Assembly (NCBI RefSeq): GCF_000403435.2
Contig: NZ_KE159709.1
Coordinates: 186,001 to 250,000 of the forward strand
DNA from: Oscillibacter sp. 1-3
Lineage (GTDB): Bacteria; Bacillota; Clostridia; Oscillospirales; Oscillospiraceae
Direction of reading: 5' to 3'
Length of the DNA stretch: 64,000 bases
Position 1 is the first letter of the stretch, and every line of letters starts with the position of its first letter. This document shows positions 53,274-61,473 of the stretch, piece after piece. The position numbers were made by a program, and so were the translations under genes. Under the pieces are notes generated by a model, which was given only the letters and a program-made list of their open reading frames with translations, searched no databases and had not been told where the DNA came from.

Positions 53274-54062
53274 TCACGCCTCCCGGGGAATCCGGTCCCG
53301 GAGCACACCCTGCACCACCCAGCGGGTGGCGTGACCCCGGCCGGTGCAGGTGGACAGGGTCACCACCTGGTCCTCCGCCGTGGGAGTGATCCCGGTGTCA
53401 ATGGCGGAGCGGCTGAGAGCAAAGGCGATCATCTTCCGCTTCTCCACCGCGTCCGTCAGGTCCAGGCGGTAGATGATCTCCGTCACTCCCGACTCAAAGG
53501 CGGCGTAGATGTCGTATGCATACACGTTCTCGTCGGTCACCAGATACACCACCGGATGCTTCCGCCAGAAGTCCTCTTTGTTGTAGTCCCGGAGGCGGCC
53601 GAACATGGTGCCGTTTTTCATCCGGTGGCCGTAGAGGATGGTGTTGAAGTCCGTCAGGTCCGGTGCGCAGCGGCACTCCAGAAAGACGGAGCCCACGGCG
53701 CTCTGGACGCGGTTCCAGGTGTGGTTGAGGTAGTAGCTGTTGTCCTCTCCCTGGAGCACCGGGTAGGAGATCTCTGTCCCCGGGATGGCGATCCAGCCCA
53801 CCACCTCGCTGTTGATCTCCCGCAGAGCTCCCAGGTCCACGTCCGCCAGAATATCCGGGAGCTCCTCCGGAATCTCCCGGACCTCCGCCTCTTCCGCCGG
53901 CGGCACCTCCGGCAGGGACGGAACGGCTGCGATGGCCGCGGCGGCGTCATTCTCCTGGCCGCCCCTTTGATAGTCCAGATTTTTCCATATAAGGTATCCG
54001 GCGCTTCCGACCAGGATCACCGCCAGCACAAGCGCCAGAACCCGATAGCATTTCTTGTTCAA
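53274..54062 (-). CDS. srtB: Class B sortase
   Basis: 262 residues: N-terminal membrane anchor (LALVLAVILVGSAGYLIW), a linker, then the sortase barrel. The triad is visible: His146 in LYGHRMKNGTMFG, Cys239 in LSTCTGRG, Arg247. The extra helices and GxMF motif fit class B. The start is TTG at 54062 with AGGAGG 8 nt upstream. It ends the three-gene surface operon and would attach the upstream PKTG protein to the cell wall. Class B enzymes of clostridia are known to accept PxTG-type signals. Confidence 0.93.
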   Translation of the reverse strand: MNKKCYRVLALVLAVILVGSAGYLIWKNLDYQRGGQENDAAAAIAAVPSLPEVPPAEEAEVREIPEELPDILADVDLGALREINSEVVGWIAIPGTEISYPVLQGEDNSYYLNHTWNRVQSAVGSVFLECRCAPDLTDFNTILYGHRMKNGTMFGRLRDYNKEDFWRKHPVVYLVTDENVYAYDIYAAFESGVTEIIYRLDLTDAVEKRKMIAFALSRSAIDTGITPTAEDQVVTLSTCTGRGHATRWVVQGVLRDRIPREA

Positions 54063-54074
54063 CAGGACCGCCTC

Positions 54075-55802
54075 CTATTCTCCGGCTTCCAAAAGGCCGT
54101 CCGCCAGGAGATTTTCATAGTTTGCGCAGTACAGATTGTACCCCTCGATGTTCTCGCAGACCTGGGCAGTGCGGACGCTGAGGCCGTCCTCCCGGGTCAT
54201 AAAAGCCCCCAGGACCCCGCCGGGGTCCTCCCGATACATGGCGTACTCCGGGAACAGGTAGCCGTCCAGCTGCCGCTGGGCCCTGGCGGAGATGGTCCGC
54301 AGCAGCGGCTCCAGGTAGAAGCCCTCGGCGGAGCCGCCGTAGCCCGTCATGCGGTCGTATGCCTCATAGGCACTCATCAGCACGACAAGGCCCCCGGGGG
54401 AGGCGGTGTCCAGCCCGTAGATGGCCTCCAGGTTCTTCTGGGCATTTTCCAGGGCAAAGACGTAATACGACGCGTTGTCCGGCACGCACTTGGACAGCTC
54501 GTTTACCGCCAGGGCCGTCCGGGAGTCGCCGGACCCGGTTCCGGCGGAGATGAGCAAGTCCGCCGCGGTGCGGGCGGCGTCCAGATACTCCGCTTCGCCG
54601 GTGAGGCTGTAAAGCCGGCACAGGGCGTACACCGCCGCGCCGTCGTACCCGGGGCCCCGGGAGGCGGTCACGGGGTGGAAATTGCCGTCCATCACATGGA
54701 CGAACTGGCCGGAGGTCCGGTTCAGCATGGCCAGAACGCCGTTGCCCAGGGCGCGGCAGACCTCCAGATTCTTTCCGTCCTGGAAGAGGGCCTCATACTC
54801 CGCCAGGGCCGCGGAGGCCAGCGCGCCGGCCTCCAGGGTGATCTCCTCTCCGCTGGGGAGGAAGGCCCGTCCCAGGCTGTCGTACACCGTCTTATCCGCC
54901 AGATACGCGGCGGCGCGGCGGATGGCCTCCTCCAGGTCCTCGCTGGGTTCCAGGCGGTACGCCCGCAGCAGGGCGGACAGGGCCCGGGCGTGGACCGCCG
55001 GGTCTACATTGCCCCCTGCCTGAACGGGGATGCCGCCGTCCTTTTGCTGCTGCGCGGCGATCCAGGCGGCGGCGGTGCGGATCATGGGCGCCGCAGTCTC
55101 CCGGTCTACGGTCTCCACAATGCGGCGGCCGTAGTCCAGGCCGCTGGCGCTTATCCGCCGGACGAGATAGTCCTCCCCGCAGATCCAGCCCGCAGTGCGG
55201 AAGAGCCTGTATGTATCCGGCAAAGCCCGGACCTGCTCCCGCCCGGCCGCTTTCAGGTAGCCGTTCAGGGCGTCCAGGTCGATGCCGCCGTTTTCGTAGT
55301 CATAGATGGAGGCGGCGTTCAGCTCTGCCTCCAGCAGGGCGGTCTCAAAATTGGAGTCAAGGGCCGCACCATAGTACACGAAGCCCTTTTCGGAATAGTC
55401 CAGGGCATCTTTCAGCTCCTGGGCGGAGAAGCTTCCAGAGAGGTAGACCAGATCGGCTTTCAGCCATTTCGGCTCCAGCCCGCTTTTCTCCAGGGCCGCT
55501 CCGGCGGCGAATACGGCGTTCTCCCAGGCTTCGTCCAGTGTTTTGGCGGCGGCGCTGTATACGCTGGCCCGCTCCCGGCCGTCACAGACGGAGAGGAACA
55601 CCACGTGTCCCGCCTCGCCGGCGGGGGTATCGCCCAGCTCCAGGCGGACCCAGTCCGCCAGGGCCTCCCGCCGCAGCAGCTCCGCCTTCTCCTGAAAGGC
55701 CGAGATGTCCTGTTTGCCGCCGCCGCAGGCGGACAGCAGCAGTGCCGCGGCCAGCGCCATGGACAAAAGCGCCGCCAGACGGCGCGGACGCTTTTCACTC
55801 AT
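54075..55802 (-). CDS. Lipoprotein with (alpha/alpha) barrel-like domain
   Basis: 575 residues. Signal peptide with lipobox LLSAC (Cys26). Residues about 200-570 are regularly helical with repeats of aromatic and Gly-rich turns (GGIPVQAGGNVDPAVHARALSALL, RGPGYDGAAVYALCRLY), recalling six-hairpin glycosidase folds. No catalytic acid motif was recognised. It lies between the surface protein and the sortase, so it probably works with them at the membrane, for example in wall or polysaccharide handling. Function unknown. Confidence 0.7.
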   Translation of the reverse strand: MSEKRPRRLAALLSMALAAALLLSACGGGKQDISAFQEKAELLRREALADWVRLELGDTPAGEAGHVVFLSVCDGRERASVYSAAAKTLDEAWENAVFAAGAALEKSGLEPKWLKADLVYLSGSFSAQELKDALDYSEKGFVYYGAALDSNFETALLEAELNAASIYDYENGGIDLDALNGYLKAAGREQVRALPDTYRLFRTAGWICGEDYLVRRISASGLDYGRRIVETVDRETAAPMIRTAAAWIAAQQQKDGGIPVQAGGNVDPAVHARALSALLRAYRLEPSEDLEEAIRRAAAYLADKTVYDSLGRAFLPSGEEITLEAGALASAALAEYEALFQDGKNLEVCRALGNGVLAMLNRTSGQFVHVMDGNFHPVTASRGPGYDGAAVYALCRLYSLTGEAEYLDAARTAADLLISAGTGSGDSRTALAVNELSKCVPDNASYYVFALENAQKNLEAIYGLDTASPGGLVVLMSAYEAYDRMTGYGGSAEGFYLEPLLRTISARAQRQLDGYLFPEYAMYREDPGGVLGAFMTREDGLSVRTAQVCENIEGYNLYCANYENLLADGLLEAGE

Positions 55803-55896
55803 GTCCTCACTCCTCGTTGTCGTTACGGTGGGACAGCCGAGGCCCCGCGGGCCCCGGCTGTCCGGTCGCTAGGGTTTTTCAGAGAAAATTTGGGAA

Positions 55897-58212
55897 TCAG
55901 GCTTCCTCACGCTTTTTCAGGGTGTTCAGGCCGATCAGGCCGCAGGCGGAGAGGAGAGTGACCACATACCACATGGCGGAGATGTCGCCGGTCTTGGGGA
56001 CATCTGCCAGGGGCACATCCTCATCTGCGATCTCCACCTCCTCGGGCAGCTCAGCCAGGGGCACCTCGTCATCCAGGATGTCCACCTCCTCAGGCAGCTC
56101 GGCCAGGGGAACGGACTCATCCGCGATGTCGGTCTCGCCGGGATCGCCAGCCAGGGGGACGTCGGGGTCGGTGATGATGATGTCGTCATCATCGTCATCG
56201 TCATTGTCATCGTCGTCGTCGACAACGGGAGGCGTGGGAACGATAGGATCGGGGATGATGGGATCGGGCTCCTCGGGCGGAGTATAAGGCTGGGTAGTCG
56301 TACCCTCCTTGGTGCCCGCCATCGCCTCGGTGACAGTCGTGGTCAGAGAAGACATGCTCTCGGTGACAGTGTCGGTCCGAATGAAGTTCTTGGTGTCCTC
56401 CGTCTCCTCCGTCTTCTTGAACTGCTCATACATGACGCCGCCCTTGATCTCGGTGATGGAGACATGGATGGTGGCAGAGAGGTCGACGTGATTGTCCAAA
56501 GGCATATTGTAGAGCCAGGCGCAGCTGCCCATTCCGCTATTCCCGTCAATGTCTTCGCTAGTGAAGCGGAACTCCTGCTTGCCAGTCAGCTGCAGGGAGA
56601 TGGACCCAGTGGTAATGCCTTCCAGCTTGATGTCTTTGACATTGCCGTTTTCATCAAACTCAAGGACATTAGTCCCCTCTTTTTCAGCCGCCTCACCGGG
56701 AACACGGTAAGCTGTTCCGTTTACAGTAAGCACAAGGTCGCCATTAAGCTGGCTCTTGTTGAGATTCAGCTTAATCGTCGCACTTGCGCTGTAAGCGCTG
56801 CTGCCAGTCTGGGTCTGCTCAACCGTGACCGTGGTCCCGGCAAGGAAATTCACACCGATTGTGTTTTCCTTCAGATACTCTGACATCCCAGGAATGACTT
56901 CGGGATTGAAGTAGTCGGGAAGGGCGTTTCCATCCGGGTCTGTAAGCCCATTACCTTCGTCCTTCACGGGGTCCATTTTCAAGTCGAGTTTAAGTGTGGG
57001 ATTGTCAATCTCCACCTTGTTCACGTCGACCACGGTGTTGACAACTACGGTATCCTTCCGCTCTTCTTTTACCTCCACCTGATAGGTATCTTCCGTGGTC
57101 TCATACTTAAAGGTTTCGGTTCGGGTCTCGGTGGGATACACAAGGTCCACGATCTGATCGCCATTCTCGTCCAGCACCGGATTGCCCTCTTCGTCCACGC
57201 GGGGAGTGCTGGTGGGCTCGCCGGTAACCTTCTCATAGGTGACAGTATAGCTGCCATCTTCATTTTCGACCACGTCCGTGACGGTCTCATCGCCGATCAC
57301 AGCGCCGACTTCGGGCTTTTCAGGGGCAGGAACCTTCGTGGGAACGTTGCCCGCCTCAGAGCCGCCTTCCGTCTTTACAGGGTCAAGTTCAGAATTAGAG
57401 GGAAGACGCGTCTCCCCGTCTGGAACTTCCTCAATTGTACCCTCTGTTGTCCGGATGGTCTCCGTGATCGTCTTGTAGCCGATCACGTTGCCGTTCTCGT
57501 CCGTGATTTCCTCAATGGTCTTCCGGACGACCTCGTTCTCAGCGGAACCCGCCTGCTCCCAATAGGGCTTGCCGTTGCCGTCAGTCTTTTCTTCGCCCCA
57601 ATTGGAAGTGTCAGGCCGCAGACCTTCCACCTGACCCTTGATGGCGTCGTAGCCGATGGTCACCTCTTTGTGGTCCTCAACGGTGTTGTTCTCGTGGCCA
57701 TTGCCAATATCGGCAGAAACAGTGACACTGCCATTCGGTCCCGTGCCATTAAGGTCGACCTCGCCGGTTTGCTCATGGGCTGTCTGGTCCTTAGCTTCCG
57801 TTGTATCCTCAGGAGCAACGTCTTTGGCATTAGGGTCAGTGACCAGTACATGGTCTTCGCCCTTTTCGGTCAGGGTGACGTCAATGCGGTCAGTTGTCTC
57901 GGTCTTGCCGGGCTCGGTGACGTTTCCGTCCTCGTCGGTCTCGGCCGGGGTTTCTTTTTCGGTGGTGCTTCCCTCGACATTGACCTCAACGCCGTTTTCA
58001 TCCTCGCCTGCGGCGGTCCAGCTCTCCGTGGTGGAGCCGTCCTCGTTTTCCACGGGCTCAGATTTCTCGACCTCGACCTCAATGCCGGTATCAGTGGCAC
58101 CGGCTCCTTCATCAACCGCGAACGCGGTGATCTGGAGCATTCCCAGGCACATCGTCAGAGAGACGAACATAGCCAGAGCGCGCCTTCCCAAATTCAAATT
58201 TCTCTTCTTCAT
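55897..58212 (-). CDS. Sortase-anchored surface protein with PKTG signal
   Basis: 771 residues. Signal peptide (LAMFVSLTMCLGMLQITAFA), then a long acidic Thr/Glu/Gly-rich region of beta-strand modules. It is followed by a stretch of Asp with few interruptions (about 672-685), four imperfect repeats of VPLAELPEEVDILDDE type, the sorting signal VPKTGD (from residue 738), a membrane helix and KKREEA. ATG at 58212 follows AGGAAG by 8 nt. First gene of the operon and directly downstream of two c-di-GMP-I riboswitches. Adhesin-like; ligand unknown. Confidence 0.88.
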   Translation of the reverse strand: MKKRNLNLGRRALAMFVSLTMCLGMLQITAFAVDEGAGATDTGIEVEVEKSEPVENEDGSTTESWTAAGEDENGVEVNVEGSTTEKETPAETDEDGNVTEPGKTETTDRIDVTLTEKGEDHVLVTDPNAKDVAPEDTTEAKDQTAHEQTGEVDLNGTGPNGSVTVSADIGNGHENNTVEDHKEVTIGYDAIKGQVEGLRPDTSNWGEEKTDGNGKPYWEQAGSAENEVVRKTIEEITDENGNVIGYKTITETIRTTEGTIEEVPDGETRLPSNSELDPVKTEGGSEAGNVPTKVPAPEKPEVGAVIGDETVTDVVENEDGSYTVTYEKVTGEPTSTPRVDEEGNPVLDENGDQIVDLVYPTETRTETFKYETTEDTYQVEVKEERKDTVVVNTVVDVNKVEIDNPTLKLDLKMDPVKDEGNGLTDPDGNALPDYFNPEVIPGMSEYLKENTIGVNFLAGTTVTVEQTQTGSSAYSASATIKLNLNKSQLNGDLVLTVNGTAYRVPGEAAEKEGTNVLEFDENGNVKDIKLEGITTGSISLQLTGKQEFRFTSEDIDGNSGMGSCAWLYNMPLDNHVDLSATIHVSITEIKGGVMYEQFKKTEETEDTKNFIRTDTVTESMSSLTTTVTEAMAGTKEGTTTQPYTPPEEPDPIIPDPIVPTPPVVDDDDDNDDDDDDDIIITDPDVPLAGDPGETDIADESVPLAELPEEVDILDDEVPLAELPEEVEIADEDVPLADVPKTGDISAMWYVVTLLSACGLIGLNTLKKREEA

Positions 58213-58258
58213 GGTGTATCTTCCTTTCTTTGCGGTATTGCTCGGATGCAAAGGATCC

Positions 58259-58385
58259 GGCGGCCGGGCTGGCATAGCGTCGTGATTGGGACGGTACCGT
58301 CCCAATGCAAACGGGCATGCCCGTTTGCATTCGCCTTAGCCCCCTGTGGCTTTGCGTCCTGCCGTTTCCGGCAGTTTGCTAAGTT
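58259..58385 (-). promoter_or_regulatory. c-di-GMP-I (GEMM) riboswitch 2, proximal
   Basis: Minus-strand landmarks in order: TAGCAAACTGCC, GAAA tetraloop, GGACGCAAAGCCAC, GGGGGCTAAGG, and a 3' part GCTATGCCAGCCCGGCCGC. These match the GEMM-I core, though GGCAAACC has become AGCAAACT. Two perfect palindromes (58304-58331 and 58285-58306) are inserted in the third-helix arm. It ends 46 nt before the start codon; a small hairpin CGGAT/ATCCG (58243-58259) lies between. Confidence 0.88.
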
Positions 58386-58487
58386 GCAACCCGGCGGACA
58401 TAGCCTCCGGGAGCATCCGCTCGCTCCCGGTGCCTTAGTTCCGTAGCTTTGCGTCCCATTGTTTCCAATGGTTTGCCTACACATCTT
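58386..58487 (-). promoter_or_regulatory. c-di-GMP-I (GEMM) riboswitch 1, distal
   Basis: Minus-strand landmarks: TAGGCAAACCATTG, GAAA loop, CAATGGGACGCAAAGC, ACTAAGG, an arm CCGGGAGC/GCTCCCGG, then GGCTATGTCC and GCCGGGTTGC. This is a close match to the clostridial GEMM-I consensus. It runs straight into the second copy. No clear promoter was found in 58488-58648, which has no gene; transcription might start there from a poor -10 or come from the recombinase gene. Confidence 0.93.
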
Positions 58488-58648
58488 TCCAGCCGGTCCT
58501 CCGGCCCTGCCGCCGCAGCCGATGTGAAACCGCGGCGGGCGCGCTCCACGGCGGAACCGCCTCACACATTCCGCTCCCTCCTCTCCACTTTTCTGTCTGA
58601 GGGCGTTCACGCTCTGTCCGCGCCTGCCGGCGCGGGAAAACCGGCGGA

Positions 58649-59446
58649 TCAGCCCGCCCAGCCGGCAATTCGCTGTTCCTCCGCCAGCATGCGGTCATAG
58701 GCCTGGTCCGCCAGGATTGAAATGTTACTGAGAATCATCTCCCGGGTGGAGCAGTACATATTAAAAAGGCACCGGGGCGTGGCCTTCTCCGCCGCTACCT
58801 GCGCCTCGCGGCTGACGCTCTGCAGGAGCTTGACAGCATAAGTCCTGGCGATGGGCGCACCCGCCGCCGTCCGAAAGACCGGGCCATCCGAAATGTTCTC
58901 CCGCTGCGTGTAGGCCAGCAGCTCTTCCCGGAGCTCTGCGGGAATGCGCAGGACACGGCTGCAGCGGCCGTTGTGGTAGCGAAGCTCCACGGCGCCCTCT
59001 TCCACCGCCTCTACCGTCAGCTGGGACAGCTCCTGAATCCGCAGGCCCGCGCCGCCCAGCGTCTTTGTCAGCAGGTAGACCCGCTCCTTTTCCAGCGCCC
59101 GCGCCGCCTGGAGCAGACGCAGGTACTCCGCCCGGGTCAGTTCCGGCTGGAGGACTTCCTGTCCCTCCGCGAAGTCGAGAACCTGAAATTCCCTGTGTCC
59201 CAGATAGCCGCACAGGCTGTTCAGCGCCGAGAGGCGGCTGTTGATGCTCCGGGGCGAGACCCCCTGGGCCTCCAGCCACTTCTTCCAAGCCCTGCCCGTC
59301 TCCGCGGTGAGCGTTTTTCCCTCCGGCAGATACTCGTAGAGCTTTTTCAAATTCCGCCGATAGGCCTCCAGAGATGAGGCTCCAATCCCCCGGCGCTCCT
59401 GGCTGGTCAGAAATTCCTCGATCAGTCCGGGTGTAAGGACTGCCAC
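58649..59446 (-). CDS. Tyrosine recombinase-like protein, degenerate catalytic domain
   Basis: 265 residues from a GTG start with GGGAGG 8 nt upstream. The N-terminal SAM-like core-binding domain is normal (LEAYRRNLKKLYEYLPEG...SINSRLSALNSLCGYLG). The first catalytic Arg is present (GGAGLRIQEL, Arg136). The HxxR box, second His and Tyr region are replaced by TPRCLFNMYCSTREMI...ADQAYDRMLAEE. It may be a DNA-binding regulator derived from a recombinase, or a variant enzyme. It lies directly upstream of the surface operon. Confidence 0.75.
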   Translation of the reverse strand: MAVLTPGLIEEFLTSQERRGIGASSLEAYRRNLKKLYEYLPEGKTLTAETGRAWKKWLEAQGVSPRSINSRLSALNSLCGYLGHREFQVLDFAEGQEVLQPELTRAEYLRLLQAARALEKERVYLLTKTLGGAGLRIQELSQLTVEAVEEGAVELRYHNGRCSRVLRIPAELREELLAYTQRENISDGPVFRTAAGAPIARTYAVKLLQSVSREAQVAAEKATPRCLFNMYCSTREMILSNISILADQAYDRMLAEEQRIAGWAG

Positions 59447-59488
59447 TAGAAACACCTCCCTCAGGACGGAGGACAGGCCTGGCGTATG

Positions 59489-59522
59489 TGCCTTGCGAAA
59501 ATGTGTACTTTTTGGCAAGGCA
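59489..59522. repeat. Inverted repeat with 8-bp spacer upstream of the recombinase gene
   Basis: Arms TGCCTTGCGAAAA (59489-59501) and, on the other strand, TGCCTTGCCAAAA (59510-59522) differ at one base and flank an 8-bp spacer. Arm and spacer sizes are those of a tyrosine recombinase core site. It lies 43 bp before the gene, so an autoregulatory operator is equally possible. Confidence 0.6.
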
Positions 59523-59599
59523 TATTGGGAGGAGAAATTTCCCGGATACGGTGTTGAAATCCTGGAACTTCTGTGATATATTACTATATATTGAAATAG

Positions 59600-59641
59600 G
59601 CGGAAGCTGGCAGGAAAGTACGCTTTCCTGCCAGCTTCCGC
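59600..59641. repeat. Perfect 19-bp inverted repeat
   Basis: Two 19-bp arms beginning GCGGAAGCTGGCAGG enclose the loop TACG. No T run follows on either strand, so it is not a classic terminator. It sits in the 465-bp gene-free region 59447-59911, which otherwise holds AT-rich sequence with two TTGACA words near 59700. Confidence 0.7.
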
Positions 59642-59911
59642 ACGTTGGCGTGTCAGCTGCGGCACACTGCTCCAACTGTGTTTTTTTACCACCGGATTTC
59701 TTGACATCGGGGATATATTGACATTTTCAGAGCTCTATTGTGAAAAATAGCCGGACAGCGCGGCGTCTGCCGGCGTCAGGACGGCGGAAAATATTTGAGA
59801 AAGCCAAAGCGCACAGTTGCGTTGAAAGCAGGCCAGGGGAGGGCAGCGCATTTACAGTGACAATACCGGCAAAAGAGAGCGAGTGAGATGAGCGAAATAA
59901 GAAGGAAAGGC

Positions 59912-60412
59912 ATGGAATTTGTTGGTAACGACTACAAGGAGATTTCTGCCAGCGGAGAGCGGGCCTCGTTTTGTCTGGACTGCTATCAGAATTTCGGATG
60001 GCTTCCGGACGAGCGGACACAGGAGACCAGAGGAGCAATTGTTCTGAGGCGGGAGCGGAAAATCGTAAATAAAGTGGAATTGACCCGCTTACAGCGTCAT
60101 TTTGAGGCGTGTATGGACGAGATTACCGCGCTGGAGAAATCCAAAACAACGAATGCGGCCGCTGCCGCCCTGTGCGTTTGGGTGGTGGGAACCGCTTTCA
60201 TGGCGGGCGCTACCTTCGCGGCGGTGCACGTTCCGCCGCTCTGGATCGCGACAATTATTCTGGCAGTCCCTGGATTTCTGGGCTGGATACCGCCCCTGTT
60301 CGTCTACAAGAAAATCGTGTCCCGCCGGTCCAGGGTTGTGGCCGAGCTGATTGAGCGGAAATACGATGAGATCTATGAGATCTGCACACAGGGAAATAAA
60401 CTGCTGAACTGA
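59912..60412 (+). CDS. Two-helix membrane protein of a clostridial family
   Basis: 166 residues. A cytosolic start (MEFVGNDYKEISASGERASF), a coiled helix (LTRLQRHFEACMDEITALEKSK), two membrane helices (about 95-140) and a C-terminal helix RKYDEIYEICTQGNKLL. I recall similar proteins in many gut clostridia next to the two genes below; none has a known role. ATG at 59912 has AAGGA 5 nt upstream; another ATG at 59888 has a poorer site. Confidence 0.7.
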   Translation: MEFVGNDYKEISASGERASFCLDCYQNFGWLPDERTQETRGAIVLRRERKIVNKVELTRLQRHFEACMDEITALEKSKTTNAAAAALCVWVVGTAFMAGATFAAVHVPPLWIATIILAVPGFLGWIPPLFVYKKIVSRRSRVVAELIERKYDEIYEICTQGNKLLN

Positions 60413-60416
60413 ACGA

Positions 60417-60455
60417 ACGCTCCCTCCGGAAAAATCCGCGAGGGAGCGTCTTTTT
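60417..60455 (+). terminator. Terminator
   Basis: Arms ACGCTCCCTC and GAGGGAGCGT with an inner CGGA/TCCG stem, followed by CTTTTT. Confidence 0.92.
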
Positions 60456-60598
60456 CATATTTCTCAAACAGAATTCAAGCAATGTGAAAACAAAAGGGGC
60501 CTATAATCGGCACATGGGTTGAGAACTCAAAGCAATTTTTTTGAAAGTGAGGACAATATTATGAAAAAGTTTCATCCGAGTATTCCCGGGGGGACGAA

Positions 60599-60829
60599 AT
60601 GGCGGCCGCTTCCTTTCGTGAAACTGAGGCGGCTGCGGCCTGTAAAGTGAGCGAATATAGACTGAAGCCGCTTAAACAGGCGGAGGCCGTGATTGGGGCC
60701 TATCAGAAGATTGAGGAGACCGCAGTAGGCGGTTACAAAAAGATCGAGAGGAAGTTCGTGGATACGTTCCTGGAAAAGGCGGAGGACAGCGGACGGAACG
60801 GCGAGGTCCCGCCCAACAGCGAGGACTGA
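60599..60829 (+). CDS. Small protein with YKKIE-type repeats
   Basis: 76 residues, charged and helical, with repeats AYQKIEETAVGG and YKKIERKFVDTFLE. GGGGGGA precedes the ATG. Similar small proteins with repeated YKxIE units occur widely in Firmicutes beside the membrane proteins seen here; role unknown. A 29-codon frame from 60561 overlaps its start and is probably not translated. Confidence 0.65.
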   Translation: MAAASFRETEAAAACKVSEYRLKPLKQAEAVIGAYQKIEETAVGGYKKIERKFVDTFLEKAEDSGRNGEVPPNSED

Positions 60830-60850
60830 GGGATGGGAAATATCATCCCG

Positions 60851-60902
60851 GCGGCGGAAAAAGATCCGTCGTTTGGGTTTTTGACATTTTGTAAACAAGG
60901 CC
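60851..60902. repeat. Dispersed fold-back repeat, copy 2 (reverse orientation)
   Basis: The reverse complement begins GGCCTTGTTT and ends CTTTTTCCGCCGC, aligning with 13334-13386 at about 44 of 53 positions. It lies between two small genes, 26 bp before the second. Confidence 0.65.
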
Positions 60903-60927
60903 AAATTAAAAACAGGAGATGTTTATT

Positions 60928-61299
60928 ATGAAAAAAAGCAGCTTTGTGGCGCTGATTTTAGGAACCGCCGGCGGTGTGTTTTTCGCGCTGGGGATGTGCA
61001 TGGTCCTGCTGCCGGAGTGGGGAATGGAAACCCAGGGCACGGTCTGCGGCGTGATAGGCCTGGCGATCTTGCTGGCCGCTCTGCTGATCTGGCAAAAAAT
61101 GGAACATAAGGCCCCCATCAAGTTCAGTAGAAAGACGCTGCTTACCGTTTTTGCGGGTGTTCTGGGCGCGCTGCTGCTGGGTGTTGGGATGTGCATGACG
61201 ATGGTGTCTCATCAGATGGTTATGGGCATCGTGATTGGTCTGGCGGGGATCGTGATGCTGCTGATACTGATTCCGCTGATTAGGGGAGTTCACGGCTGA
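60928..61299 (+). CDS. Four-helix membrane protein of unknown function
   Basis: 123 residues, two similar halves each with two membrane helices (FVALILGTAGGVFFALGMCM and LLTVFAGVLGALLLGVGMCM), suggesting internal duplication. AGGAG lies upstream of the ATG at 60928. Co-located with the two preceding small genes. No known function. Confidence 0.75.
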   Translation: MKKSSFVALILGTAGGVFFALGMCMVLLPEWGMETQGTVCGVIGLAILLAALLIWQKMEHKAPIKFSRKTLLTVFAGVLGALLLGVGMCMTMVSHQMVMGIVIGLAGIVMLLILIPLIRGVHG

Positions 61300-61344
61300 A
61301 ACCCGCGGTTGTGAGTCGAGATTAAGCCTTAGGGGCAGACGGGG

Positions 61345-61386
61345 ACAGTGAGAGAGCGTATGCAGCTTCTCTCACTGTTCTCTTAT
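61345..61386 (+). terminator. Terminator
   Basis: Arms ACAGTGAGAGA and TCTCTCACTGT, then a T-rich tail. Confidence 0.85.
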
Positions 61387-61473
61387 TTTTCGGAACGGTA
61401 AAATTTTTTCAGGAAATTTTCGTTTTTCTTCTGAGACGGGCGCAGGACATATCGTGAAGCGCATGAAAGGGAA

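Noticed and set aside
53241..55961. 906-codon plus-strand frame across sortase and lipoprotein
   Set aside because: It spans two genes, their junction and a terminator on the other strand; composition is that of a shadow frame.
60561..60650. 29-codon frame before the YKKIE protein
   Set aside because: Basic, low-complexity, overlaps the better start at 60599; probably leader sequence.
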